64,000 bases of DNA, from assembly GCA_027924585.1 (NCBI GenBank), contig BSBM01000423.1, positions 5,108,001 through 5,172,000 of the forward strand, in the 5' to 3' direction. Origin of the DNA: Larix kaempferi. Taxonomy: Eukaryota; Streptophyta; Pinopsida; Pinales; Pinaceae. Under the pieces are notes generated by a model. That model was not told the DNA's origin and did no database searches. It was given only the letters and a program-made list of their open reading frames with translations. Positions 36,344 through 48,254 of this stretch are shown here, in pieces. Positions within the stretch are counted from its first letter, which is position 1, and each line of letters opens with the position of its first letter. The position numbers and the translations under genes are program-made.

Positions 36344-37794
36344 TTAGGAAGCAATTGTCTCCATTGCGTTGAGTTCTCCCATCAGATGAGGAAATTTTTG
36401 CTGAATTTGGCCTCGGGTGAGCCACTTGCCTTGGAGCAGGAGCTGCCCTGCTTTGACAACTCGATAAAGCTGGATCCTTTGATGTCGAGTGCCCTTGATC
36501 TGTGTGTCTGCAATATGATCACTGGATGCTTGTTGTAGGCAGTCAGGGTTGAGCTCTGCTGGTGTCAACTTCTTTGCTATCTCTGAGGTGTCTAATAGTG
36601 GTGGGAAATATGGCCGAAGGAGAGCCACGTTGAAGACTGGATGCAGACCAAGGAAGGAGGGAATGTTGTGCTCAAAAGCATTGTCACCGACCGCCTTGGT
36701 TATGGTGTACGCCCCATAACGGAGTGGGCGAAGCTTTCGATGGGGCCCTGTAAGGCATTCTTTCTGCAGATGCAACCAAACATTGTCGCCCACCTGAAAC
36801 TTATGTGGCACCCGATGTTGATCATGGCGCTGCTTCTACTTGGCATTAGACTTCTGTAGAATATCCTGAACATGTTGGTGGATATGCTGGATCCGGTCAA
36901 TGAACCAGGCGGCTTTGTCAGCTTCTGGGGACGAGTCGGTAGAGGTGGTCGCAAGGGGAAGTGCAACATCCATGGGGCCCAATTGTTGGAATCCCAACCG
37001 GACCTGAAAGGGGCTGTGGCTAGTTGCGCTATGCAGGGCTCGGTTTTAGCTATGTTGGACATAGGGGAGACTCTCATCCCATGTGCGGGGGTGTGTTGAA
37101 TTGTACATGCACAGGATATGTACGACCATCCGGTTGACGACCTCCATTTGTCCATCGGTCTGGGGATGGAAGGCAGTGTATTTGGTGAGCTTGGTATCCA
37201 GCAGTGACCAGAGGCTTGACCAGAATGAGCTGAGGAATCGAATGTCACTGTCTGAGATAATGGTCTGTGGGATCCCAAAATGTACCCATGCTCATTCAAA
37301 GAAGAGCTTGGCAGTGGCTTCTGCTGTGATGTTCTTCTTGCAAGCGGCTAGAATTGCCATCTTGGAAAAGCGATCTACAACCACGAAAACACAGTCGTTT
37401 CCACTCTTGGTGGATGGGAGGCCTGACATGTAGTCCATTGAGATGGATTCCCACGGCCTGTCAGTAGTAGGCAGAGGGGTGTATAGGCCCTGTTTCTTAT
37501 TGGTCGGTTTGGCAATAACGCAAGTGGTGCAGGAACTGATATACTTGCCGACATACTGTCGAAGTTTCAGCCAGTAGAAATGTTTCTTCAACACTGCCAC
37601 TGTCTTTTCGATGCCAAAGTGTCCTCCCACCTGACTATAGTGAGCTTCCCAAATCAGCTTCGCATGCTCGCTTGATGGAATGTAGAGATGGCCCAGATGA
37701 CACAACAACCCGTCCTGAAGATGGAAATTAGCAACCACTGAGTTGGTGCCCAACATTTGATAGGTGGCGGAGAAGTCAGGGTTTGTCTCGTAGA
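36344..37794 (-). pseudogene. array unit 2: integrase and C-terminal tail
   Basis: The frame at 37292-37822 carries the zinc region (HYSQVGGHFGIEKTVAVL, SCTTCVIAKP) and the first catalytic Asp (SMDYMSGLPSTK). It ends at a TGA (37289-37291) where the other units have Arg in ERVWVHVG. The second catalytic Asp region is degraded and TDGQMEVVNRM keeps the Glu. The tail frame 36344-36811 (HKFQVGDNVWLHLQKE ... WLTRGQIQQKFPHLMGEL) is open to the natural stop. Two further TAG codons interrupt the space between. Confidence 0.87.
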
Positions 37795-39394
37795 GCTGGG
37801 GCCATCCAGAGGTCTCGTGCACAAGAGTCTAGCACTAGTAAGTGCCGCGACTGGAGGTCGACTGAGGCAGTTAGCAACCCGGTTGGTACTCCCTGTTTTA
37901 TATTTGATGTTGAGGTGGAACTGCTGTAAATATGTTGACCACTTCTGATGGCGGTCATTCTGCAGTTTTCCTTGGGTCTGCATAAACTGTAGTGGCTTGT
38001 GATCAGTGTGGATGAGTATCTCCTTCCCAAGAATGTAATGTCTCCACTCGCGGCAGGCTTGTACAATGGAGTACATTTCTTTGTCATAGATAGGGTACTT
38101 GCGGACAACATCTGATAGTGTCTCACTATGATATGCCACGGGGTGGCCGTGCTGAGTGAGAACGGCACCGACAGCATAATCTGGAGCATCTGTCTCGATC
38201 TCAAAGGGATGTTGCAGGTTCGGTAACGAGAGTACCGTCGATGAGCACAAACGCTTCTTCAAATCATCGAAGGCTTGTTTTTGGGATGGGCCCCACATAA
38301 ATTTTGCCTGACCACCACCCCTCGTCACTTGGCTGAGGGCCCATGCGATATGAGAGAATCCCAGCACGAACCAGCGATAGAAATTGGCAAGGCCCAAGAA
38401 GCTCCGAAGTTCAGTGAGTGTGGTTGGGGCTGGCCAGTCACAGATGACCTAGATCTTGGCTGGATCCACATGCACACCATGTCGATCAATGATGTAGCCT
38501 AAGTAATGGACCCTGTCCATGCAGAAGTAGCATTTTTCCAAGTTTGCATATAGTTTGTGCGTCCGCAGGGTGTGCAGAACCTGCTGAATATGCTGCAAGT
38601 GTTCCTCCCAACTCTTGCTGTAGATGAGGATGTCATCCAGATACACCACTTCAAAATTGTTGGTGAAAGGTCGTAGGATATCGTCCATCATCCTCATAAA
38701 AGTTGCTGGAGCATTTTTCAAACCAAAAGGCATGACCAGCCATTCAAAAAGACCTTCTTTTGACTTGAAGGCAGTCTTCCATACATCTGTCTGTTCTATT
38801 GGGACCTGGTGGTAGCCAGACTTCAGATCAATCTTACTGAAGTATTTGGCCCCTGTGAGCTGATCAAGGAGGTCGTCGATTCGGGGAATCAGGTACCGGT
38901 TACGGACTGTGATTTTATTCAGGGCCCGGTAATCAATGCAGAGTCGCTAGGTCCCATCTTTCTTCTACACCAGCACGATTGGGCTCCCACAAGGTGATGA
39001 ACTGGGACAGATGTGCGCCTTGTTGAGCAATTCTTGGATCTGCCTCTTGATCTCCTCGTTTTCCAACAGAGAGCGGCGATAGACTGTCCCATTGGGTAGC
39101 GTTGCTCCTGGGGTCAGATTGATGGGATGCTTGACCTGGCAGTGCAGAGGTACCCCAGTCGGAGAGAAGAAGATATCTGAGTATCCTTCCACCACCTTAT
39201 CCACTTGCTTCTATTGTGTGGATAGATCGGTTGTGGAGGCCCGGGATGTGGCTGCGATCTTTCTTTCGCTCTCAGAGCGAATCACGAAGAAGAAAAATTT
39301 CCTGGTCTGAGAGATGACCTTCCTGGATTGCTTGGCAGAGATCAAGGAAATAGCACTAGGAGGGACTGCCTCGGGTATCCTGTACAATTTCCTG
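37795..39394 (-). pseudogene. array unit 2: RT and RNase H
   Basis: RT starts at 39204 (VVEGYSDIFFSPTGVPLHCQ). It is cut by TAG for Gln in VQKKDG (38962) and by TAG for Trp in TWRLC. The active site [12 protein letters not shown] is intact (38449-38733), followed by a TAG at 38446. RNase H reads ETDAPDYAVGAVL, EMYSIVQACREW and HTDHKPLQF with all catalytic positions kept, but small deletions near 37820-37840 shift the frame before integrase. Confidence 0.87.
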
Positions 39395-40899
39395 TTCAAA
39401 GAAATAATAACACTACGAGGCCTAGACTCATATACAGCATGACGTTTCCATAAATAAGGTTGGCCTAAAAGAACATCTGAAACTTCGATAGGAGCAACAT
39501 CACACAATACCTCGTCCTTGAAGGGATTGATGTCGTATGGCAGTCGGCACTGTTGGCTGACGCGGAGATCGCTTCCTTTACGGATCCATCCAATGGTGTA
39601 GGGTTGTGGGTGTGGCGTTGTCGGTAGGGACAGGCATTTGACAACCTCTGCTGAGATGACATTCTTCTGGCTACCGCTATCAATGATGAAATGCAACGGG
39701 GTGCCTTTTACCCACATCTGTGAATGGAAGAGGCGTTCTCCTTCTTCTGGCTCGTCTGGTTCATCAGGCTGGAGCTTGGTGGTAGCAATGGTGGCACTGG
39801 GTTCCGCGTCAATGATCCGTCTTCCCCTTTCTGGTTCGGACTCAGAGTCAGAACCCGCATCTGATTCAGATGCTTTCACTTCGGCCACCAATGACTGCTT
39901 TGAACAACATTCAGCAATGTTATGCCAAGGGCTCTTATGGAAGTCGCACCACTTCCCGGTATCTTTCTTTGTTTTTCTGGTGTCCTTCTTTGCTTGTGGC
40001 TTGGACTGGTTGTCCTGGTACTGTCCATCTTTTCTCTATCCTTTATTCTGTGGGTTGTGGCCACCCTTTCGTGTCTTTTGCTGTGAAGGGTTCCCAGGCC
40101 CAAATTGCCGCGTCTTTTGTTTGAGCTTCTGCTCGATTTTGATGGCATATCGGTAGGTTGTGCCTAAGGAAGAGATGTCCTGAAATTCCATTTCGGTCTG
40201 GATGCATCTATGCAAACCACCGCGATACTTGAGCACCAGATGTCGCTCTGAATCTTTGATACCAAGCTTGGTGCGCAAGGTATGGAAGATATTTGTGAAC
40301 TCTGGCACTGCTTCGTCTCTTTCTTGTCGCAGTGTGGTCGATTTGGTATACAAGTCGTCATAACTTCCAACAGGGTAGTATTGTTCCTTAATAGCATCCC
40401 TGATGGATTCCCAGGTGGCTGTGACTGAAAATAATGAGGCTTCTTCTGTGTCCTTTTGCTCGCGGAATGTTTCCCACTAATCTTTGACATGGGCAACGGC
40501 TTTGAGGAGCGCAAAAGTAATCTTTTCTTTATTCGAAAAGTTATGGATAGAAAAATACCCTTCTAGTAGATTCAACCACTTATCTACAGCATCTGTGTCT
40601 ATCTATCCTTCAAATATAGGGATATCGAAGTTGATTTGTACATTGAAGGGGGCGGCGCCTCCGCTCGAGGAAGATGCATCGCTTGTTGGTAGTCGCCGAA
40701 GGATTTGCGCGAAATTATCCATCATCTCGTTCCTCTGCTGCGTGAGGGCTTCCTCAAGCAACATTTTGATAGGATCTCCTGTCCTGTCATCTTTCTTTTC
40801 TTCTGCCATGAGAGGTCGCTTGGGCGTGCGAGAGCTTTTGTCCTCAAGAGAAACAAGCTCGAGACCCAATTCTTTGTACCCTGACCTCGTTGGGGACAT
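39395..40899 (-). pseudogene. array unit 2: gag and protease
   Basis: Gag starts MSPTRSGYKELGLE at 40899 and stops at TAG after IFEG (40600). It reopens in LLEGYFSIHNFSNKEKIT with TAG near 40479, then covers CDFHKSPWHNIAEC (variant knuckle). The protease has IIDSGSQKNVIS, so D-S-G is intact, and the frame 39211-39891 is open through the whole protease and the RT linker to a TAG at 39208. This is the best preserved protease of the array together with unit 4. Confidence 0.87.
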
Positions 40900-40924
40900 G
40901 CATTAAGATGACAAGGAGCAGACC

Positions 40925-40936
40925 GCTCTGATACCA
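40925..40936 (-). promoter_or_regulatory. primer binding site, unit 2 (initiator Met)
   Basis: It has the same 12 bases as in unit 1, one base from LTR 3. Confidence 0.92.
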
Positions 40937-40937
40937 C

Positions 40938-41559
40938 TGATCCGGATTTTATGAGCAGAACGAAATGAATATAGATTATTATCAGATGCTTAACACAAAA
41001 TAAATGAGATACAGTAAAACTGGTTTTCTATTCAATAAGGAAATAAGCTAGAACTGTAAAATGCAGCGGAAAACAAGCTTGCTGGAATGGTGGCAGCTTA
41101 TCTCTAAGAAGAGATGTGACGGCTGCGCTCATTTCACAAGATGATGGTTACAATGAGGCTCTCAAGGCCTTTTACAATAAACAGGAATGTCAAAAACTTA
41201 GACATCCAAAAACCTAACCCTAGGAGATGAAGCGCCAAAAGTCATGTGGGCCCCGTTTGGGTAAGTTAGTACATCAACTTCCTGGGGTCGTAACTTTTGC
41301 ATATGATCTTCGTTTGGGGCGCTCGGTAGCCCGTTGGAAAGGTGTATTCGAGGTTTACAACTTTTGAGTGCGGCTAAATGTATGCTAGTGGAAACCATTT
41401 GGCCCCCCAAAATGCCAAAAAAGGTCATTTAGGGCCTCAAAATGGCCCCGAAAGTTTAGGACCCAAAAAACTGCTAAAAATAGTGCAATACCAAAATTGC
41501 CGTAAAACTGTTTTGAGCCAATTGGAAAGGTGGGTGGCCACTGATATCCACTTGGATCA
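40938..41559 (-). repeat. array LTR 3 (shared, 622 bp)
   Basis: It shares with LTR 4 the variant CAAAAACTTAGACATCC (CAAAAACCCTAGAC in LTR 1). It is the 5' LTR of unit 2 and 3' LTR of unit 3. Confidence 0.95.
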
Positions 41560-41570
41560 ATCCTTCCTCC
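41560..41570 (-). promoter_or_regulatory. polypurine tract, unit 3
   Basis: AGGAGGAAGGAT is a one-base variant of the tract in the other units. Confidence 0.8.
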
Positions 41571-43024
41571 TTAGGAAGCAATGGTATCCATTGCGTTGAG
41601 TTCCCCCATCGGATGAGGAAATTTCTTCTGAATTTGGCCTCAGGTGAGCCACTTGCCTTGGTGCAGGAGCTGCCCTGCTTTGACAACTCAATAAAGCTGG
41701 ATCCTTTGATGTCGAGTGCCCTTCATCTGTGTGTCTGCAATATGATCGCTGGATGCTTGTTGTAGGTAGTCAGGGTTGAGCTCTGTTGGTGTCAACTTCT
41801 CTGCTATCTCTGAGGTCTCTAATAGTGGTGGGAAATATGGCCGAAGGAGAGCCACGTTGAAGACTGGATGCAGACCAAGGAAGGGGGAATGTTGAGCTCA
41901 AAAGCATTGTCACCCACCGCCTTGGTGATGGTGTACGGCCCATAACGGAGTGGGTGAAGCTTTCGATGGGGCCCTGTAAGGCGTTCTTTCTGCAGATGCA
42001 ACCAAACATTGTCGCCCACCTGAAACTTATGTGGCACCCGATGTTGATGATGGCGCTTCTTGTACTTGGCATTAGACTTCTGTAGAATATCCTGAACCTG
42101 TTGGTGGATATGCTGGATCCGTTCAATGAACCGGGAGGTTTTGTCAGCTTCTAGGGACGAGTCGGTCAAGGTGGTCGCAAGGGGAAGTGCAACATCCATG
42201 GGGCCCAATGGTTGGAATCCCAACCCCACCTGAAAGGGGCTGTGGCCAGTTGAGCTATGCAGGGCTCGGTTGTAGCTATGTTGGACATAGGGGAGACTCT
42301 CATTCCATGTGCGGGGGTGTGTTGAATTGTACATGCACAGGATATGTATGACCATCCAGTTGATGACCTCCGTTTGTCCATCGGTCTGGGGGTGCAAGGC
42401 AGTGGATTTGGTGAGCTTGGTATCCGGCAGTGACCAGAGGCTTGACCAGAATGAGCTGAGGAACCAACTGTCACGGTCTGAGATAATGGTCTCTGGGATC
42501 CCAACATGTACCCATACTCGTTCAAAGAAGAGCCTTGCAGTGGCTTCTGCTGTGATGTTCTTCTTGCAAGCGGCTAGAATAGCCATCTTGGAAAAGCAAT
42601 CTACAACCACGAAAACACAGTCGTTTCCTCTCTTGGTGGATGGGAGGCCCGACATGTAGTCCATTGAGATGGATTCCCACGGCCTGTCAGGAGTAGGCAT
42701 AGGGGTGTATAGGCCCTGTTTCTTAGTGGTCGGTTTGGCAATAGCGCAAGCGATGCAGGACCTGATATACTTGCCGACATCCTGTCGAAGTTTCGGCCAG
42801 TAGAAATGTTTCTGCAACACTGCCACTGTCTTTTCGACGCCAAAGTGTCCTGCCACCCGACTATAGTAATCTTCCCAAATCAGCTTCGCATGCTCGCTTG
42901 GTGGAACGCAGAGATGGCCCAGATGACACAACAACCCGTCTTAAAGATGGAAATTAGCAACCACTGAGTTGGTGCCCAACATTTGATAGTTGGCGGAGAA
43001 GTCAGGGTCTGTCTCGTAGAGGTG
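41571..43024 (-). pseudogene. array unit 3: integrase (longest open copy)
   Basis: A 371-codon frame (41819-42934) covers the whole integrase: zinc region (YYSRVAGHFGVEKT, SCIACAIAKP; one His position reads Tyr), MDYMSGLPSTK (first Asp), IISDRDSWF (second Asp), TDGQTEVINWM (Glu) and the GPY-like YGPYTITKAVGDNAFEL. It then shifts frame at a one-base deletion in a G run near 41884, so the last 100 residues of the tail are in another frame. A TAA just upstream (42935-42937) separates it from RNase H. Confidence 0.9.
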
Positions 43025-44624
43025 GGGCCATCCGGAGGTCTCGTGGCCACAAGAATCTAGCACTGTGGTAAGTGCCGCGACTGGAGGTCGACTGAGGTAG
43101 TCAGCAACCCGGTTGGTACTCCCTGTTTTATATTTGATGTTGATGTGGAAATGCTGTAAATATGTTGACCACTTCTGATGGCGGTCATTCTGCAATTTTC
43201 CTTGGGTTTGCATGAACTGTAGTGGCTTGTGATCAGTGTGGATGACTGTCTCCTTCCCAAGAATGTAATGTCTCCACTGGCGGCAGGCTTGTACAATGGA
43301 GTACATTTCTTTGTCATAGGTAGGGTACTTGCGGACAGCATCTGATAGTGTCTCACTATGATATGCCACGGGGTGGCCGTGTTGAGTGAGAACGGCACCC
43401 ACAGCATAATCTGAAGCATCTGTCTCGATCTCAAAGGGATGTTGCAGGTTTGGTAATGAGAGTACCGGCGATGAGCACAAACGCTTCTTCAAATCATCGA
43501 AGGATTGTTGTTGGGAAGGGCCCCACACAAATTTTGCCTTACCACCACCCTTGGTCACTTGGCTGAGGACCCATGCGATATGAGAGAATCCCAGCACGAA
43601 CCGGCGATAGAAATTGGCGAGGCCCAAGAAGCTCCGAAGTTCAGTGAGTGTGGTTGGCGCTGGCCAGTCACGGATGACCTGGATCTTGGCTGGATCCACA
43701 TGCACACCATGTCGATCAATGATGTAGCCTAACTAATGCACCCTGTCCATGCCGAAGGAGAATTTTTCCAAGTTTGCATATAGTTTGTGCGTCGGCAGGG
43801 TGTGCAGAACCTGTTGAATATGCTGCAAGTGTTCCTCCCAAGTCTTGCTGTAGATGAGGATGTCATCCAGATACACCACTACAAAATTGTTGGTGAAAGG
43901 TCGTAGGATATCGTCCATCATCCTCATAAAAGTTATTGGAGCATTTGTCAAAACAAAAGGCATGACTAGCCATTCAAAAAGACCTTCTTTTGACTTGAAG
44001 GAAGTCTTCCATACATCTGTCTCTTCTATTGGGACCTGGTGGTAGCCAGACTTTAGATCAATCTTACTGAAGTATTTTGCCCCTGTGAGCTGATCAAGGA
44101 GGTCGTCGATTTGGGGAATCAGGTACCGGTTACGGACTGTGATTTTATTCAGGGCCTGGTAATCAATGCAGAGTCGCTAGGTCCCATCTTTCCTCTACAC
44201 CAGCACGATTGGGCTCCCACAAGGTGATGAACTGGGATGGATGTGCCCATTGTTGAGCAATTCTTGGATATGCCTCTTGATCTCCTCGTTTTCCAACAGA
44301 GAGCGGCGATAGACTGGCCCATTGGGTAGCAGTGCGCCTGGGGTCAGATCGATGGGATGCTTGACCTGGCAGTGTAGAGGTACCCCGGTCGGAGAGGAGA
44401 AGATATCTGAGTATCCTTCCACCACCTTATCCACTTGCTTCTGTTGTGTCGATAGATCGGTCGTGGAGGCCTGAGATGTGGCTGCGATCTTTCTTTCACT
44501 CTGAGAGCGAATCATTAAGAAGACAAATTTCCCGATCTGAGAGATGACCTTCCTGCATTGCTTGGCAGAGATCAAGGAAATAGCACTAGGAGGGACTGCC
44601 TCCAGTGTCCTGTACAATTTCCTG
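43025..44624 (-). pseudogene. array unit 3: RT and RNase H
   Basis: The frame 44195-44737 carries the linker and RT start (SSPTGVPLHCQVKHPIDL) and ends at TAG for Gln in VQKKDG. The Trp codon after it is also TAG. The palm frame (43733-43963) has [15 protein letters not shown] intact. A frame at 42941-43705 is open from HVDPAKIQVIRDWPAP through all RNase H acidic residues (ETDASDYAVG, EMYSIVQA, HTDHKPLQF, NRVADYLS). Confidence 0.88.
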
Positions 44625-46129
44625 TTCAAAGAAATAATAACACTACGAGGCCTAGACTCATATATAGCGTGACGTTTCCATAAATAAGGTTGACCCAAAA
44701 GAACATCTGAAACTTCGAGAGGAGCAACATCACACAATACCTCGTCCTTGAAGGGCTTGATGCCGTATGGCAGTCAGCACCGTTGGCTGATGCGGAGATC
44801 GCTTCCTTTACGGAGCCATCCAATGGTGTAGTGTTTTGGGTGTGGCGTTGTCGGTAGGGCCAAGCGTTTGACAACCTCTGCTGAGATGAGATTCTTGTGG
44901 CTACCGCTATCAACGATGAAATGCAGTGGGGTGCCTTTTACCCACATCTGTGAATGGAAGAGGTGTTCTCCTTCTTCTGGCTCTTCTGGTTCATCAGGCT
45001 GGAGCTTGGTGGTAGCAATGGTGGCACTGGGTTCTGCGTCAATGACCTGTCTTCCCCTTTCTGGTTCGGACTCAGAGTCAGAACCCGCATCTGATTCAGA
45101 TGCTTTCACTTCAGCCACTAGCGACTGCTTTGAACGGCAATCAGCAGTGTTATGCCAAGGGCTCTTATGGAAGTCGCACCACTTAATGGTATCTTTCTTT
45201 GTTTTTCCGGTGTCCTTCTTTGCTTGCGGCTTGGACTGGTTGACCTGGTACTATCCATCTTGGCTCTGTCCTTTATTCTGTGGTTTGGGGATGCCCTTTC
45301 CTGTCTTTTGCTGTGGAGTGTTCCCAGGCCCAAATTGTCGCATCTTTTGTTTGAGCTTCTGCTCGATTTTGACGGAATATCGGTAGGCCGCGCCCAAGGA
45401 AGAGATGTCCAGAAATTCCATTTCGGGCTGGATGTATCTATGCAAACCACCGCGATACTTGAGCACCAGATGTTGCTCTGAATCTTTGATACCCAACTTG
45501 GTGCGCAAGGTATGGAAGATATTTGTGAACTCTGGCACTGCTTGGTCTCTTTCTTGTCGCAGTGTGGGCTATTTGGTATACAAGTCGTCATAACTTCCAA
45601 CAGGGTAGTATTGTTCCTTAATAGCATCCCTGAAGGATTCCCAGGTGGCTGTGACTGAAAATAATAAGGCTTCTTCTATGTCCTTTTGCTCGCAAAATGT
45701 TTCCCACCAATCTTTGACATGGGGAACGGCTTTGAGGAGCGCAAAAGTAATCTTTTCTTTATTCGAAAAGTTATGGACAGAAAAATACCCTTATAGTAGA
45801 TTCAACTACTTATCTACAGCATCTACGTCTATCTATCCTTCAAATATAGGGATATCGAAGTTGATTTGTACCTTGAAGGGGGCGGCGCCTCCGCTCGAGG
45901 AAGATGCGTCGCTTGTTGGTAGTCGCCGAAGGATTTGCGCGAAATTATCCATCATCTTGTTCCTCTGCTGTGTGAGGGATTCCTCAAGCAACATTTTGAT
46001 AGGATCTCCTGTCCCGTCATCTTTCTTTTCTCCTGCCATGAGAGGTCTCTTGGGCGTGCGAGAGCTTTTGTCCTCAAGAGAAACAAGCTCGAGACACAAG
46101 TCTTTGTACCCTGACCTCGTTGGGGACAT
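44625..46129 (-). pseudogene. array unit 3: gag and protease
   Basis: Gag starts MSPTRSGYKDLCLE at 46129; TAG after IFEG at 45830, as in unit 2, and several further stops lie in the capsid (near 45810, 45795 and 45570). The knuckle CDFHKSPWHNTADC and the protease IVDSGSHKNLIS (D-S-G intact) lie in open sequence. A stop after ISQRC (44771) separates the protease from the linker. Confidence 0.87.
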
Positions 46130-46154
46130 GCATTAAGACGACAAGGAGCAGACC

Positions 46155-46166
46155 GCTCTGATACCA
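46155..46166 (-). promoter_or_regulatory. primer binding site, unit 3 (initiator Met)
   Basis: TGGTATCAGAGC on the minus strand, one base from LTR 4. Confidence 0.92.
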
Positions 46167-46167
46167 C

Positions 46168-46787
46168 TGATTCGGATTTTATGAGCAGAACAAAATGAAT
46201 ACAGATTATTATCAGATGCTTAACACAAAATAACAGAGATACAGTAAAACTGATTTTCTATTCAATAAGGAAATAAGCTAGAACTGTAAAATGCAGCGGA
46301 AAACAAGCTTGCTGGAATGGTGGCGGCTTATCTCTGAGAAGAGATGTGATGGCTGTGCTCATTTCACAAGATGATGGTTACAATGTGGCTCTCAAGGCCT
46401 TTTACAATAAATAGGAATGTCAAAAACTTAGACATCCAAAAACCTAACCCTAGGAGAAGAAGCGCCAAAAGTCATGTGGGCCCCGTTTGGGTAAGTTAGT
46501 ACATCAACTTCCCGAGGTCGTAAATTTTGCATACGATCTCCGTTTGGGGCGCTCAGTAGCCTGTTGGAAAGGTCTATCCGAGGTTTACAACTTTCGAATA
46601 TGGCCAACTTTTTAAGGAGGCAACCGTTTGGCCCTCCAAATTACCAAAAAGGTCATTTAGGGCCTCAAAATGGCCCCGGAAGTTTAGGACCCGAAAAACT
46701 GCTAAAAATAGTACAATACCAAAATTGCCGTAAAACTGTTTTGAGCCAGTTGGAAAGGTGGGTGGCCATCGATATCCACTTGGACCA
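46168..46787 (-). repeat. array LTR 4 (shared, 620 bp)
   Basis: Both termini have one change (TGATTC at the left, GGACCA at the right), so the otherwise perfect inverted ends are lost here. This fits an LTR no longer under selection for integration. Confidence 0.95.
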
Positions 46788-46798
46788 ATCCTCCCTCC
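46788..46798 (-). promoter_or_regulatory. polypurine tract, unit 4
   Basis: AGGAGGGAGGAT, as in units 1 and 2. Confidence 0.85.
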
Positions 46799-48254
46799 TT
46801 AGGAAGCAGAGGTCTCCATTGCGTTGAGTTCCCCCATCAGATGAGGAAATTTCTGCTGAATTTGGCCTCGGGTGAGCCACTTGCCTTGGTGCAGGAGCTG
46901 CCCTGCTTTGAAAACTCGATAAAGATGGATCCTTTGATGTCGAGTGCCCTTCATCTGTGTGTATGCAATATGATCACTAGATGCTTGTTGTAGGCAGTTA
47001 GGGTTGAGCTCTGTTGGTGTCAAATTCTCTGCTATCTCTGAGGTGTCTAATAGTGGTGGGAAATATGGCCGAAGGAGAGCCACATTGAAGACTCGATGCA
47101 GACCAAGGAAGGGGGGAATGTTGAGCTCAAAAGCATTGTCACCCATCGCCTTGGTGATGGTGTATGGCCCATAACGGAGTGGGTGAAGCTTTCGATGGGG
47201 CCCTGTAAGGCGTTCTTTCTGCAGGTGCAACCAAACTTTGTCGCCCACCTGAAACTTATGTGGCACCCGATGTTGATCATGGCGCTGCTTGTACTTGGCA
47301 TTAGACTTCTGTAGAATATCCTAAACCTGTTGGCGGATATGCTGGATCCGTTCAATGAGCCGGGAGGCTTTGTGAGCTTCTGGGGACGAGTCGGTCGAGG
47401 TGGTCGCAAGGGGAAGTGCAACATCCATGCGGCCCAATGGTTGGAATCCCGACCCCACCTGAAAGGGGCTATGGCAAGTTGAGCTATGCAGGGCTCGGTT
47501 GTAGCTATGTTGGACAAAGGGGAGATTCTCATCCCATGTGCGGGGGTGTGTTGAATTGTACATGCGCAGGATATGTACGACCATCCGGTTGATGACCTCC
47601 GTTTGTCCATCGGTCTGGGGGTGGAAGGCAGTGGATTTGGTGCGCTTGGTATCCGGCAGTGACCAGAGGCTTGACCAGAATGAACTGAGGAACCGACTAT
47701 CACGGTCTGAGATAATGGTCTGTGGGATCCCAACATGTACCCATACTCGTTCAAAGAAGAGCTTGGCGGTGGCTTCTGTTGTGATGTTCTTCTTGCAAGC
47801 GGCTAGAATCGCCATCTTGGAAAAGTGATCTACAACCACGAAAACACAGTCGTTTCCCCTCTTGGTGGACGGGAGGCCCGAAATGTAGTCCATTGAGATG
47901 GATTCCCACGGCCTGTCAAGAGTAGGCAGAGGGGTGTATAGGCCCTGTTTCTTAGTGGTCGGTTTGGAAATAGCACAAGCGGTGCAGGACCTGATATACT
48001 TGCCAACATCATGTCGAGGTTTCGGCCAGTAGAAATGTTTCTGCAACACTGCCACTGTCTTTTCGATGTAAAAGTGTCCTGCCACCCGACTATAGTGAAC
48101 TTCCCAAATCAGCTTCGCACGCTCGCTTGATGGAACGCAGAGATGGCCCAGATGACACAACAACCCGTCCTGAAGATGGAAATTAGCAACCACTGAGTTG
48201 GTGCCCAACATTTCATAGGTGGCAGAGAAGTCAGGGTCTGTCTCGTAGAGGTGG
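46799..48254 (-). pseudogene. array unit 4: integrase and C-terminal tail
   Basis: A 323-codon frame (47321-48292) carries the zinc region (HYSRVAGHFYIEKTVAVL, SCTACAISKP), MDYISGLPSTK, IISDRDSRF and TDGQTEVINRM, so all three DDE residues are present. It ends at a TAG/TAA after QHIRQQV. The tail frame 46799-47266 (HKFQVGDKVWLHLQKE, YGPYTITKAMGDNAFEL, WLTRGQIQQKFPHLMGEL) is intact to the natural stop. Only a stop and a short gap break this integrase. Confidence 0.9.
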